DNA of 24,634 bases from Pseudomonadota bacterium (lineage in GTDB: Bacteria > Pseudomonadota > Alphaproteobacteria > Rhizobiales > Hyphomicrobiaceae), in contig JAEZHL010000094.1 of assembly GCA_023416575.1 (NCBI GenBank), positions 1 to 24,634 of the forward strand. The letters run 5' to 3'. Both the position numbers and the translations under genes were made by a program. The stretch's first letter is position 1; every line of letters starts with the position of its first letter. The notes beneath the pieces were generated by a model. It was not told the DNA's origin, did not search any database, and worked only from the letters and a program-made list of their open reading frames with translations. This document shows positions 7,804 through 15,349 of this stretch, in pieces.

Positions 7804-8548
7804 GCACGCCGCCTCCGATGTAGGACTCGATCACCCGAGCATCCTTGGAGACTGTCGCGTAGTCTCCCTCGGCCAGGACCTCACCGCGGGTAAGCACTGT
7901 GATGCGATCGCAGAGATCTGCGACGACCCCCAGATTGTGCTCCACCATCAACGTGGTACGCCCTTTCGACACACGCCGGATCAGGTTCGTGATGCGCCCG
8001 ACGTCCTCATGCCCCATGCCCGCCGTCTGCTCGTCGAGCAGCATGACCTCGGGGGCGAGTGCAAGTGTCGTGGCAAGCTCCAGAGCGCGCTTGCGTCCGT
8101 AAGGCAGCTCGATAGCTCTCACTTCGGCGAATTCTTCAAGCCCGACAGCTTCGATCAGATCGTAGGCTTTCGCATTCAGGTCCTTGAGGACGATCTTGCT
8201 GCGCCAGAAATCAAACGAGTTGCCACGCGAGCGTTGCACAGCCAGCCGGACGTTCTCGAGTACGGTCAGATTCGGGAATGTCGCCGAGATCTGAAACGAT
8301 CGCACCATGCCGAGGCGCGCGACAGCGTCCGATGGAAGGCCGGTGATGTCCCGTCCGTTGAGACGTATCACGCCAGCAGTCGGCTCGAGAAACTTCGTCA
8401 GAAGGTTGAAGCACGTGGTCTTGCCAGCACCGTTGGGTCCGATCAAGCCATGGATTGAGCCACGCTCCAAGGCGAGCGAGACGTTTGAGACGGCGCAAAA
8501 GCCGCTGAATTGCTTCGTCAATCCCTCTGCCTCAAGGACATAGTCCAC
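7796..8548 (-). CDS. livG: Branched-chain amino acid-type ABC transporter ATPase (LivG family)
   Basis: The frame can begin at a TTG at 8563. However, a GGAGGAAG tract lies just inside that extension and is ideally placed for the GTG at 8548, giving a 250-residue protein starting MDYVLEAEGL. Walker A is GPNGAGKTT (37-45). The signature is the LivG-type variant LPYGRK (148-153) and Walker B is MLLDEQTAGM (about 169-178). The usual DEP after Walker B is DEQ here, a mild departure from the family. It forms the ATPase pair with LivF. livGF are transcribed from the 8549-8906 region, apart from the other transporter genes. Confidence 0.9.
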   Translation of the reverse strand: MDYVLEAEGLTKQFSGFCAVSNVSLALERGSIHGLIGPNGAGKTTCFNLLTKFLEPTAGVIRLNGRDITGLPSDAVARLGMVRSFQISATFPNLTVLENVRLAVQRSRGNSFDFWRSKIVLKDLNAKAYDLIEAVGLEEFAEVRAIELPYGRKRALELATTLALAPEVMLLDEQTAGMGHEDVGRITNLIRRVSKGRTTLMVEHNLGVVADLCDRITVLTRGEVLAEGDYATVSKDARVIESYIGGGVHA

Positions 8549-8740
8549 GTCGGCTTCCTCCAATTTTTTTGCGCTGCCTCAACGCGCAGCATGCATCTGA
8601 TTTGGACTACTACTAGCGATCGATGCTCCTGCCGCCAAGAGAGGATCGGCGCGCGCCTGATCCCAAGAAGTACTGAAGGCGAGAGCGCGGCTCCCTCAGC
8701 AGCCCCCTGCTTGCAGAACTGACGGCCATCATGCGTCATG

Positions 8741-8798
8741 CGGATGTTCACATTCGCAAACGGCGGTCAGGCCCGGATGTTCACTTTCCTTGACCGCC
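8741..8798. repeat. Direct repeats CGGATGTTCAC(A/T)TTC with embedded inverted repeat
   Basis: CGGATGTTCACATTC at 8741-8755 recurs as CGGATGTTCACTTTC at 8774-8788, with one mismatch and 33 bases start to start. GGCGGTCA at 8762-8769 is inverted as TGACCGCC at 8791-8798. Helix-turn-helix operators or the multiple end repeats of an IS21-like element would both look like this. No transposase gene is near, so an insertion-sequence relic is only a possibility. Confidence 0.55.
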
Positions 8799-8824
8799 TG
8801 ATGGTTGACCAGAGCCGTTTCTGG

Positions 8825-8844
8825 CGAAAACCCAACGGTTTTCG
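8825..8844. promoter_or_regulatory. Perfect 8-bp hairpin/dyad upstream of mrpA
   Basis: CGAAAACC at 8825-8832 and GGTTTTCG at 8837-8844 are perfect complements around a 4-base CAAC spacer, 63 bases before the mrpA start. It could be an operator dyad or an RNA leader hairpin. The sequence alone does not decide. Confidence 0.45.
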
Positions 8845-8875
8845 GCCCGATCGCAGGCAGCGAGCGAATTGGCAT

Positions 8876-8901
8876 GGAACTTCCATAGGGGAGGAAGTTC
8901 C
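8876..8901 (+). promoter_or_regulatory. Inverted repeat enclosing the mrpA ribosome binding site
   Basis: GGAACTTCC (8876-8884) and GGAAGTTCC (8893-8901) form a perfect 9-bp stem with an 8-base loop ATAGGGGA. The purine-rich Shine-Dalgarno tract (GGGGAGGAAG) lies in the loop and the 3' arm, and the mrpA ATG follows 5 bases after the stem. If it folds in the mRNA, the site would be partly hidden. The repeat is seen; translational control is inferred. Confidence 0.55.
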
Positions 8902-8906
8902 GAGCA

Positions 8907-11222
8907 ATGGAAAAAGCACCATCAATGACTCTGTTCGCGCTGGTCGCCTTCCCCTTCGTGTTCACGCCACTCGTCGGACTGGCCGGATGGCGATCCTCGC
9001 CTCTCGTCGCGCTGGTGCCCGCACTCCTCTTCGGTGCTTTTTGCAGTTTCCTGCCAGAGATCGTCATCGGCGGGCGTGTGCTCGAGACGCATCCTTGGAT
9101 TCCGAGCCTCGGGATCGAGGCCGCATTCAGGCTCGATGGCCTGTCACTCCTCTTCGCGTTGATCATCTCGGGCGTTGGCGCCGCGGTGTTCCTCTATGCG
9201 TCCGCGTATCTGCGCGGCGAGGACCGGCTGATGCGCTTCTACGTTGTGTTGACGCTCTTCATGGCGTCGATGCTCGGTGCAGTGCTCGCTGACGACCTCG
9301 TACTGCTCGCGGTCTTTTGGGAGCTGACCAGCATCACCTCCTTCCTGCTGATAGGCTACGCGCCGGAGCAGGCCGAAGGGCGGCGATCGGCTCAGCAAGG
9401 CTTGCTTGTGACGGTGGCGGGTGGTCTCGCGTTGCTGGCCGGTGTGATCCTGCTCGGATCGGTCGCGGGGACTTATTCGATCACCGAAATCCTAAGGCGA
9501 GGCGAAATCATCGCGGCGCACCCGCTCGCGCCGGCGATCATCGTGCTGATCGCAGCCGGAGCCTTCGCGAAGTCGGCCCAGGCGCCGCTCCATTCCTGGC
9601 TCGCCAACGCGATGGTCGCGCCCACTCCGGTGTCGGCGTTCCTGCACTCGGCGACTATGGTGAAGCTCGGTGTCTACCTGCTCGCGCGTCTCGACCCGGT
9701 TTTCGGGGATCATGCTCTCTGGATCATTCTACTGACCACGTTCGGAGCCTTGACCATGTTGGTCGGCTCTGTCCTGGCGCTGCGCGAGGTGGATCTGAAG
9801 CGGATCCTTGCCTACTCGACCATCATCTCACTTGGCACGCTGACGATGCTGGTCGGCATTCCTGGTGAGCTTGCTGCCATCGCTGCGGTCACATTCCTGA
9901 TCGTGCACGCGCTCTACAAGGCCTGCCTGTTCCTCGTCGTCGGCATCATCGACCACGAGACCGGGCTTCGCGACGGATCTGTCATTCGCGGTCTGCACCA
10001 TTTCATGCCGCTCACCAACGCCGTTGCACTTTTGGGCGGGCTGTCGATGGCCGGTCTGCCGCCCTTCATCGGCTTCCTGTCGAAAGAGTTGCTCTACGAG
10101 ACAAGTCTGGCGGCCGCTGGCTGGTGGCTGGTTGTCGGGGTGACTCTTCTCGCCAGCTCAGTCCTGGTCGTGATCGCATCCCTCATCGCGATCCGTTGCT
10201 TCACGGGCGATCGCATCCTGATGCCCAAGCTGCCCCATGATCCGGGGTTTGCGATGCTTGGCGGACCCGCACTGCTCGGTATCCTGGGCCTTTTCTTCGG
10301 CATCGCCCCTTGGACAATTGCCGAGGGTTTGGTCTTGCCCGCCGCGAGCGCCATGGTCGGTCAGCAAGTCACCTACACCATGTCGCACTGGCACGGTCTC
10401 ACTCCGATGCTCGTGCTGAGCCTGCTGACGTTGACTCTGGGTTTCGTCGCCTTCCGCCACTGGAACACGTTGCGGACCCGTCTCGCCGGTATTGGGCAGA
10501 TCGACCAATGGGGTCCCGACCACGGCTATGACCGTCTCATGGACAATCTCTATCGCCTCGCGCGGTGGCAGACTGATCTTATTCAGACGGGGAGTCTGCG
10601 AACCTATGCCGGGCGGGCGCTCGGTGTCATCGCTGTTGCTGTCTTCGCGACATTGATGCTGCGTGGTGGCTTCGCCATCCCGTCCTGGGCAGATGCTCTT
10701 GCGCCCGACGTCGTGATCGCGGCGCTGCTGGTCATTGCAGCACTGGCCGTGCTTGGAGCGCGCAACTTCGTATCCGGCATTGTGGCAGCTGGCATGGTGG
10801 GCTTCGCCGTCGCCCTCCTCTTCCTGTTCCAGGGTGCGCCGGATCTTGCCTTCACCCAGTTCTCGGTCGAGACGCTGGCAATCGTCGTCCTGCTGGCCAT
10901 CGTCGGACGCCTTCCTTTCCGCGAGTGTGACTACCGCACCAAAGCGGAGCGCCTGACGGATGCAGGCATAGCGACGAGCTTGGGGCTCGCGGCCGCACTC
11001 GTGCTCCTCAGCGTGCTGGCGCAGCCCTTCGGCGGCCGACTGTCCGACTATTTCCGGGAGGCGAGTGTTCCCGAAGCGCATGGCCGCAACCTCGTCAACG
11101 TCATCATCGTCGATTTCCGGGCACTGGACACCCTCGGCGAGATCATCGTGCTCGGACTGGCAGCAATCGCTGCAGCAGCGGTCATAGCCGGACTGCGCCG
11201 CAAATCGTCGGAGAAGCACTGA
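8907..11222 (+). CDS. mrpA: Na+(K+)/H+ antiporter subunit A (MrpA/MnhA/PhaA)
   Basis: The 771-residue multi-spanning protein is the largest subunit of the Mrp complex and is related to NuoL of complex I. The expected ion-path residues are present: Glu139 in FWELTSITSFLLIGY, Lys222 in FAKSAQAPLHSWL and Lys253 in SATMVKLGVYLL. After about residue 590 the C-terminal MbhD/MbhE-like extension follows (FLFQGAPDLAFTQFSVET, then VNVIIVDFRALDTLGEI), so this is a full-length, unfused MrpA. A second in-frame ATG at 8925 (MTLFALV) could also serve as start. The ATG at 8907 is chosen because of the upstream GGAGG tract, although the spacing is a little long. The stop overlaps mrpB by one base. The complex exports Na+ or K+ in exchange for protons at the inner membrane. 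Confidence 0.95.
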   Translation: MEKAPSMTLFALVAFPFVFTPLVGLAGWRSSPLVALVPALLFGAFCSFLPEIVIGGRVLETHPWIPSLGIEAAFRLDGLSLLFALIISGVGAAVFLYASAYLRGEDRLMRFYVVLTLFMASMLGAVLADDLVLLAVFWELTSITSFLLIGYAPEQAEGRRSAQQGLLVTVAGGLALLAGVILLGSVAGTYSITEILRRGEIIAAHPLAPAIIVLIAAGAFAKSAQAPLHSWLANAMVAPTPVSAFLHSATMVKLGVYLLARLDPVFGDHALWIILLTTFGALTMLVGSVLALREVDLKRILAYSTIISLGTLTMLVGIPGELAAIAAVTFLIVHALYKACLFLVVGIIDHETGLRDGSVIRGLHHFMPLTNAVALLGGLSMAGLPPFIGFLSKELLYETSLAAAGWWLVVGVTLLASSVLVVIASLIAIRCFTGDRILMPKLPHDPGFAMLGGPALLGILGLFFGIAPWTIAEGLVLPAASAMVGQQVTYTMSHWHGLTPMLVLSLLTLTLGFVAFRHWNTLRTRLAGIGQIDQWGPDHGYDRLMDNLYRLARWQTDLIQTGSLRTYAGRALGVIAVAVFATLMLRGGFAIPSWADALAPDVVIAALLVIAALAVLGARNFVSGIVAAGMVGFAVALLFLFQGAPDLAFTQFSVETLAIVVLLAIVGRLPFRECDYRTKAERLTDAGIATSLGLAAALVLLSVLAQPFGGRLSDYFREASVPEAHGRNLVNVIIVDFRALDTLGEIIVLGLAAIAAAAVIAGLRRKSSEKH

Positions 11223-11617
11223 TGAAATCGCTCATTCTGCTCACCAGCAGCCGCCTCGTGCTGCCGGGGGCACTGATCTTTTCGCTCTATGTGCTCCTGC
11301 GCGGGCATAACGAGCCCGGTGGCGGCTTCATCGGTGGATTGATCGCGGCAGCTGGATTTGTCGTCCATGCCCTCCCACGTGGGCGCGACTCGCTTCTGTC
11401 CACACTCCGCGTCTCACCTAAGGCGATGATCGGGGCAGGCCTGGCACTCGCGCTCGTTTCCGGATTGCCAGCGCTATTTCTCGCGCAGCCTTATCTCACT
11501 CATCAATGGCCGCTTCCAGATTTGGGGGTCGGCACCACGCTTCTTTTCGACGTCGGTGTTTATTTCGCCGTCATCGGCGCGGTGCTCACCTTTTTCTCAT
11601 ATTATTTGGAGAATTGA
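11222..11617 (+). CDS. mrpB: Na+/H+ antiporter subunit B (MrpB/MnhB)
   Basis: The protein has 131 residues with about four membrane segments. It contains the diagnostic LRGHNEPGGGFIGGLIAAAG near residue 27 and a C-terminal DVGVYFAVIGAVLTF helix, both characteristic of MrpB. The start ATG overlaps the mrpA stop (TGATG), indicating translational coupling. MrpB is a separate polypeptide here, as in seven-gene Mrp systems. It lacks antiporter activity by itself and is required for complex assembly in known systems. Confidence 0.95.
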   Translation: MKSLILLTSSRLVLPGALIFSLYVLLRGHNEPGGGFIGGLIAAAGFVVHALPRGRDSLLSTLRVSPKAMIGAGLALALVSGLPALFLAQPYLTHQWPLPDLGVGTTLLFDVGVYFAVIGAVLTFFSYYLEN

Positions 11618-11618
11618 G

Positions 11619-12023
11619 GTGGAACCGGTATTCGCCTTAGCCTTCGGTGTGATGGTAGCTGTTGCCGCCTATCTGATCCTGTCTCGAAACGTCTTGCGCA
11701 TCGTGCTCGGGCTTCTGGTCCTGAGCAACGCGGCGAACCTCTCTCTGTTCGTTTCCGGGCGCATGGGAACACGCGTTCCGCCTCTGGTAGAGGCAGGCGA
11801 GACAGCGATCTCGATCAGCGCCAACCCGCTTCCTCAGGCCCTGATCCTTACGGCAATCGTGATCTCGTTCTCCCTGATCGCCTTCACCGTGGTGCTGTTC
11901 GAAAGCGCAAACCGCCGGCTCGACACACTCGATACCGAGGACATGCGCACGGCCGAGCCTCCGGACGACGCCCCGCGGAGAAAAGCCGATAAGCCCGCCA
12001 CGAAACGGGAGACGGTGTCGTGA
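11619..12023 (+). CDS. mrpC: Na+/H+ antiporter subunit C (MrpC/MnhC, NuoK-like)
   Basis: The frame is open further upstream, but the GTG at 11619, one base after the mrpB stop and preceded by TTGGAGAA, gives the proper start VEPVFALAFGVM and a 134-residue protein. Three membrane helices are visible, with LRIVLGLLVLSNAANL and NPLPQALILTAIVISF, as in NuoK/MrpC. After about residue 95 there is a hydrophilic tail rich in Asp, Pro, Arg and Lys, longer than the core family requires. The stop overlaps the mrpD GTG start by four bases. Confidence 0.93.
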   Translation: MEPVFALAFGVMVAVAAYLILSRNVLRIVLGLLVLSNAANLSLFVSGRMGTRVPPLVEAGETAISISANPLPQALILTAIVISFSLIAFTVVLFESANRRLDTLDTEDMRTAEPPDDAPRRKADKPATKRETVS

Positions 12024-13555
12024 ACACCCACGTTTTGCTCACATTGCCGATCGCTTTTCCGCTGTTGGGTGTCGCGCTCTCAGCCATGCTCTGGAGCCAG
12101 CCACAGGCGCAGCGCCTGATCGGCCTCGCCGCCAGCCTCGGCTTGTTTCTGTCCTCGGTTGCGCTGCTCGCCGCGACCTACGACGGGACTGTGCTCGCAA
12201 CCCAGTTCGGCGCATGGCGCGCGCCCTTCGGCATCACTTTCGTGGCTGATATGTTCGCCGCTGCCATGGTGCTGATCACTGGCCTGATGGCGGTTGTGGT
12301 GGGCATTTATGGATTGTCCGGCGACGTCGTGGAACGCGAACGTTCGTTCTACCACCCACTGTATCAGGGCCTGCTCCTGGGCGTGACCGGTGCATTCCTG
12401 ACCGGTGACATCTTCAATCTCTATGTCTGGTGCGAGATCATGCTGATCTCTTCCAGCGGCTTGCTCGCGGCTGGCGGTGGCAGAGCGCAACTTGACGCGG
12501 GGGTCAAGTATATCGCCCTGAACCTCCTTGCGACGACGTTCTTCCTGATGGCCATCGCCTTCCTCTACGGAGTGACGGGCACACTCAATATGGCGGATCT
12601 TGCCCGCGTAATTCCGACATTAGAGAACCAGGGGCTGGTCACGACGCTCGCAATCCTGTTTCTCGTCGCCTTTGGCGCAAAAGCCGCCGTCTTCCCCCTC
12701 TTCTTCTGGCTGCCGGCGGCCTATCACACGGCGTCTGCCCCCATCGTGGCAATCTTTGCGGCGCTTCTGACCAAGGTCGGGGTGTACGCGATCATCCGGA
12801 GCTTCACTTTACTCTTCGACGGAGATGCGGGCTACACTGGACCGATCGTCGGCGCCATCGCCGCTCTCACCATGATCACGGGCGTTCTGGGAGCAGCCGC
12901 GCATTTCGACATCCGGCGAATTCTGTCTTTTCACATCATCAGTCAAATCGGCTATATGCTTTTTGGCATTGCGATCGCGACGCCGTTGGCGGTAGCCGGT
13001 TCGATTTTATACGTCATTCACCACATTATCGTGAAAGCGAACCTATTCCTGATCGCAGGGGCGATTCAAAGGGCGGGTGGCTCATTCCACCTCAAAGAAA
13101 TCGGAGGTCTCTACCGCAGCCTGCCCATGTTGGGCGTGTTGTTTCTGATCCCTGCGCTATCGCTGGCCGGCCTTCCGCCACTTTCTGGTTTCTGGTCGAA
13201 ATTCACGGTCATCAGAGCGAGCCTTGATGCCGGCCACATCGCGCTCGCCGCGACGGGGCTGATCGTGGGGCTGCTGACGCTCTATTCGATGATCAAGATC
13301 TGGAATGAGGCATTCTGGAAGGCTGCGCCTGCCCACACGGCAGTCCATTTGTGCGGTTGGCGCAACGACAGAATGACCCGGCTCATCATGTTGACGCCCA
13401 TCGTAACGCTGGCCGCGGTCACGCTGACGATCGGCTTTTTCGCTGAGCCGTTTGTCGCTTATGCGGACCGGGCGGCCGGCCAGCTCCTCGACAAATCCAT
13501 CTACATCGACGCCGTATTCGGGGCCGCAGATCAGCGCGCAGGAGCGAAGTCGTGA
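12020..13555 (+). CDS. mrpD: Na+/H+ antiporter subunit D (MrpD/MnhD)
   Basis: The 511-residue NuoM/NuoN-like membrane protein starts with GTG overlapping the mrpC stop. Key polar residues of the proton-conducting family are present: Glu139 in LYVWCEIMLISSSGLL and Lys221 in FGAKAAVFPLFFWLPAAYHTA. Later signatures include HIISQIGYMLFGIAIA and LSLAGLPPLSGFWSKFTV. Length and order are normal for MrpD. Together with MrpA it should supply the ion and proton channels of the complex. Its final four bases overlap the start of mrpE. Confidence 0.95.
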   Translation: MNTHVLLTLPIAFPLLGVALSAMLWSQPQAQRLIGLAASLGLFLSSVALLAATYDGTVLATQFGAWRAPFGITFVADMFAAAMVLITGLMAVVVGIYGLSGDVVERERSFYHPLYQGLLLGVTGAFLTGDIFNLYVWCEIMLISSSGLLAAGGGRAQLDAGVKYIALNLLATTFFLMAIAFLYGVTGTLNMADLARVIPTLENQGLVTTLAILFLVAFGAKAAVFPLFFWLPAAYHTASAPIVAIFAALLTKVGVYAIIRSFTLLFDGDAGYTGPIVGAIAALTMITGVLGAAAHFDIRRILSFHIISQIGYMLFGIAIATPLAVAGSILYVIHHIIVKANLFLIAGAIQRAGGSFHLKEIGGLYRSLPMLGVLFLIPALSLAGLPPLSGFWSKFTVIRASLDAGHIALAATGLIVGLLTLYSMIKIWNEAFWKAAPAHTAVHLCGWRNDRMTRLIMLTPIVTLAAVTLTIGFFAEPFVAYADRAAGQLLDKSIYIDAVFGAADQRAGAKS

Positions 13556-13872
13556 CTACTCTTTTCGCATGGGTCCGTCTCACCGGGCAGTTCTTCTGGG
13601 AGCTCGCGCTCTCCGTGAAGGACGTGGCGCTAACGGTGATGAATCCGAACAGGCCGATCCGCTCGGCAATCCTCGCCGTGCCGCTCGATCTGAAGAGCGA
13701 CGAAGGCATCACGCTGCTGGCCAACATGATCACGCTCACTCCAGGCACAACCAGCCTGCATGTCAGCGACGACCGCTCAACCCTCTATGTCCATGTGATG
13801 AACGCGTCCGACCAGAGCGTCGGGCAAATTAAAGAGGGCTTCGAGCGCAGCATCAGGGAGGTGCTTCGATGA
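13552..13872 (+). CDS. mrpE: Na+/H+ antiporter subunit E, short form (MrpE/MnhE)
   Basis: The 106-residue protein retains the conserved MrpE core: NRPIRSAILAVPLDLKSDEGITLLANMITLTPGT, HVSDDRSTLYVHVM, then a charged C-terminal helix. Compared with the roughly 160-residue Bacillus-type MrpE, the first about 50 residues, which form two membrane helices, are absent. Only one hydrophobic N-terminal helix remains. The start is a GTG overlapping the mrpD stop by four bases, in the same coupled style as the neighbours, so this looks like a genuine short form rather than a damaged gene. The stop overlaps the mrpF start. Confidence 0.9.
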   Translation: MTTLFAWVRLTGQFFWELALSVKDVALTVMNPNRPIRSAILAVPLDLKSDEGITLLANMITLTPGTTSLHVSDDRSTLYVHVMNASDQSVGQIKEGFERSIREVLR

Positions 13873-14162
13873 CGACATCGATGGTGCTGGCCGTCGGCAT
13901 AGTGATTGCGGCGCTGCTGCTGCTCGCGGCAATGGTCTGCGCGGCGATCCGGATCGTGCGCGGCCCGGGCGGACCGGATCGCGTTGTGGCACTCGATATG
14001 CTGAGCCTTCTGGGTGTGGCCGCCACAGGTCTTGCCGTACTCGCCTCCGGCTCGACAGCGTTCTTAGACATCGCGCTCGGCGTGGCGCTGGTCGGATTTC
14101 TGGCCACGGTTGCCTTCGCCGGATTCATTGAACGTGGCTCCATCGACGAGGAGGAGAAATGA
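13869..14162 (+). CDS. mrpF: Na+/H+ antiporter subunit F (MrpF/MnhF)
   Basis: The 97-residue protein has three membrane helices and the MrpF signature RIVRGPGGPDRVVALDMLS (about residues 28-46). It is full length. ATG overlaps the mrpE stop by four bases and the TGA overlaps the mrpG start by four bases. In known Mrp systems it is a small structural subunit needed for assembly; it is sometimes linked to bile-salt efflux in Bacillus, which cannot be inferred here. Confidence 0.94.
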   Translation: MTTSMVLAVGIVIAALLLLAAMVCAAIRIVRGPGGPDRVVALDMLSLLGVAATGLAVLASGSTAFLDIALGVALVGFLATVAFAGFIERGSIDEEEK

Positions 14163-15340
14163 CCGACGGGCTTGCAGTGATCTTTCTCGTCGCAGGCGCG
14201 GGCATCTGCCTTCTCGCAGCCGTCGGAGTGCTTCGACTGCCGGATTTCTTCATGCGAATGCACGCCGCCACGAAGGCGGGCGTCGCTGGCTGCGGGCTTG
14301 TGCTGATCAGCGTCGGCTTCGCTTTCCCGTCCCCGCTCATCTGGACGAAAATTGCGATCGCGGTCTTTTTTCTGCTGCTGACCACGCCCGTTGCCGGCCA
14401 CCTCCTCGGCCGCGCCGGTTATGTCGCCGGCGTGCAGCTCTGGGGAGGAACGACAAACGACCAGCTCGAAGGCGAGTTGCAGCGCGGGAACTTCGAGCGC
14501 CTCACAGGCGTACCCACGAAAAATCCAGCACGCACCGCTCCCCGTTCTTCGCACGCGCGCCGGCCGATTACGCGGGTCGTCCTCGGCTTGGCGAATGGGC
14601 CGGACAGATATGCTGCGACGAGCCATGCCATCGCGCTTGCGAAGGCGCATGATGCGGAGCTGTTCACTCTTGCGATCGTCGATACGACGAGACTGAGCTC
14701 CGGCCCAGTTCCGACGAGCAGGACCAGCGCTTCATCCCGGCTTCGCAGCGGGTCTGTCGAGAAGGCGCGGCACGCGCTGGCCGACGCGGTTCAGGCGTTC
14801 GAGCAAGCTGCAGCATCGGCCGGCGTTCCATTCAGCGTTCGAATGGAGGAAGGCGATCCGGCCAAAATCCTTGCAGGTTTCCAGGATCCCGACACCCTCA
14901 TGCTGGTCGGCCGCAGGGGCTGGTTCGATCATGGCGTTTGCGATAGTGGCGCGGATCCGGTTTCGCAGCTGTTGCGTCGCGGGAACCGGCCCCTGATCCT
15001 CGTTTCCGAACCGCACGCACAAGTGCGCAGGATCAACTTCCTCCATGATGGTTCCACGCGCAGCGACGATACTTGGGAATGGCTCCTCGCCCACGATCCC
15101 TGGCCGCAAGCTGCTCTGAACCTCATTCCGGATGTTGCTGCCAAGGACAATCATCTCGACCGGGCGCGGGCGGTCGCTCGTGGGATGAAACGGCAATTCC
15201 AGGACGACCAAAAGGATCCGCACGGCGAGATTGCCGCTTCACAGGTCGTGGTATTCGGCAATGGAGGGCATGCCAGCTGGCTCAGGAAGTCTGAAACCCG
15301 CCTGCAACTGCACGATTTCCCGATCACCGTTTTCGGTTGA
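14159..15340 (+). CDS. mrpG: MrpG subunit fused to a C-terminal universal stress protein (Usp) region
   Basis: Ordinary MrpG has about 100-130 residues; this one has 393. Residues 1 to about 105 are MrpG: three membrane helices with GVLRLPDFFMRMHAATKAG. A polar linker (about 106-136, rich in Pro, Arg and Ser) leads to a Usp-like domain starting ITRVVLGLANGPDRYAATSHA at residue 137. It runs through MLVGRRGWFDHGVCDSG and RPLILVSE, which resembles the G-x2-G-x9-G nucleotide-binding loop of ATP-binding Usp proteins, though the loop is altered. A second, more divergent Usp-like half begins near residue 294 (FLHDGS) and ends VVVFGNGG...FPITVFG. Everything is one frame with no interruption. The soluble part would face the cytoplasm if MrpG has its usual topology, and could report nucleotide state to the antiporter. 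The sensor-kinase gene follows after 9 bases. Confidence 0.9.
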   Translation: MTDGLAVIFLVAGAGICLLAAVGVLRLPDFFMRMHAATKAGVAGCGLVLISVGFAFPSPLIWTKIAIAVFFLLLTTPVAGHLLGRAGYVAGVQLWGGTTNDQLEGELQRGNFERLTGVPTKNPARTAPRSSHARRPITRVVLGLANGPDRYAATSHAIALAKAHDAELFTLAIVDTTRLSSGPVPTSRTSASSRLRSGSVEKARHALADAVQAFEQAAASAGVPFSVRMEEGDPAKILAGFQDPDTLMLVGRRGWFDHGVCDSGADPVSQLLRRGNRPLILVSEPHAQVRRINFLHDGSTRSDDTWEWLLAHDPWPQAALNLIPDVAAKDNHLDRARAVARGMKRQFQDDQKDPHGEIAASQVVVFGNGGHASWLRKSETRLQLHDFPITVFG

Positions 15341-15349
15341 ATCAACGCC

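Larger units (their letters stand above)
8549..8906. promoter_or_regulatory. Divergent intergenic region between livG and mrpA
   Basis: These 358 bases hold no convincing gene. Read rightwards they contain a T-run and GC palindromes next to livG, a pair of near-identical 15-base direct repeats (8741-8755, 8774-8788), an 8-base inverted repeat between and after them, a perfect 8-bp hairpin (8825-8844) and a perfect 9-bp inverted repeat around the mrpA ribosome binding site (8876-8901). Promoters for livGF and for the mrp operon must both lie here, but no clear -35/-10 pair can be assigned. Confidence 0.6.

Noticed and set aside
8602..8618. Possible sigma-54 promoter (GG, 10 bases, GC) upstream of mrpA
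   Set aside because: Only the core dinucleotides fit; the rest of TGGCAC-N5-TTGC is missing and it lies about 290 bases before the gene. With such a short core, a chance match is likely.
10158..11219. 353-codon open frame on the - strand
   Set aside because: It is antisense to the conserved C-terminal half of mrpA; composition is rich in Gln, Asp, Glu, Arg and His with no motif, so it is a shadow frame.
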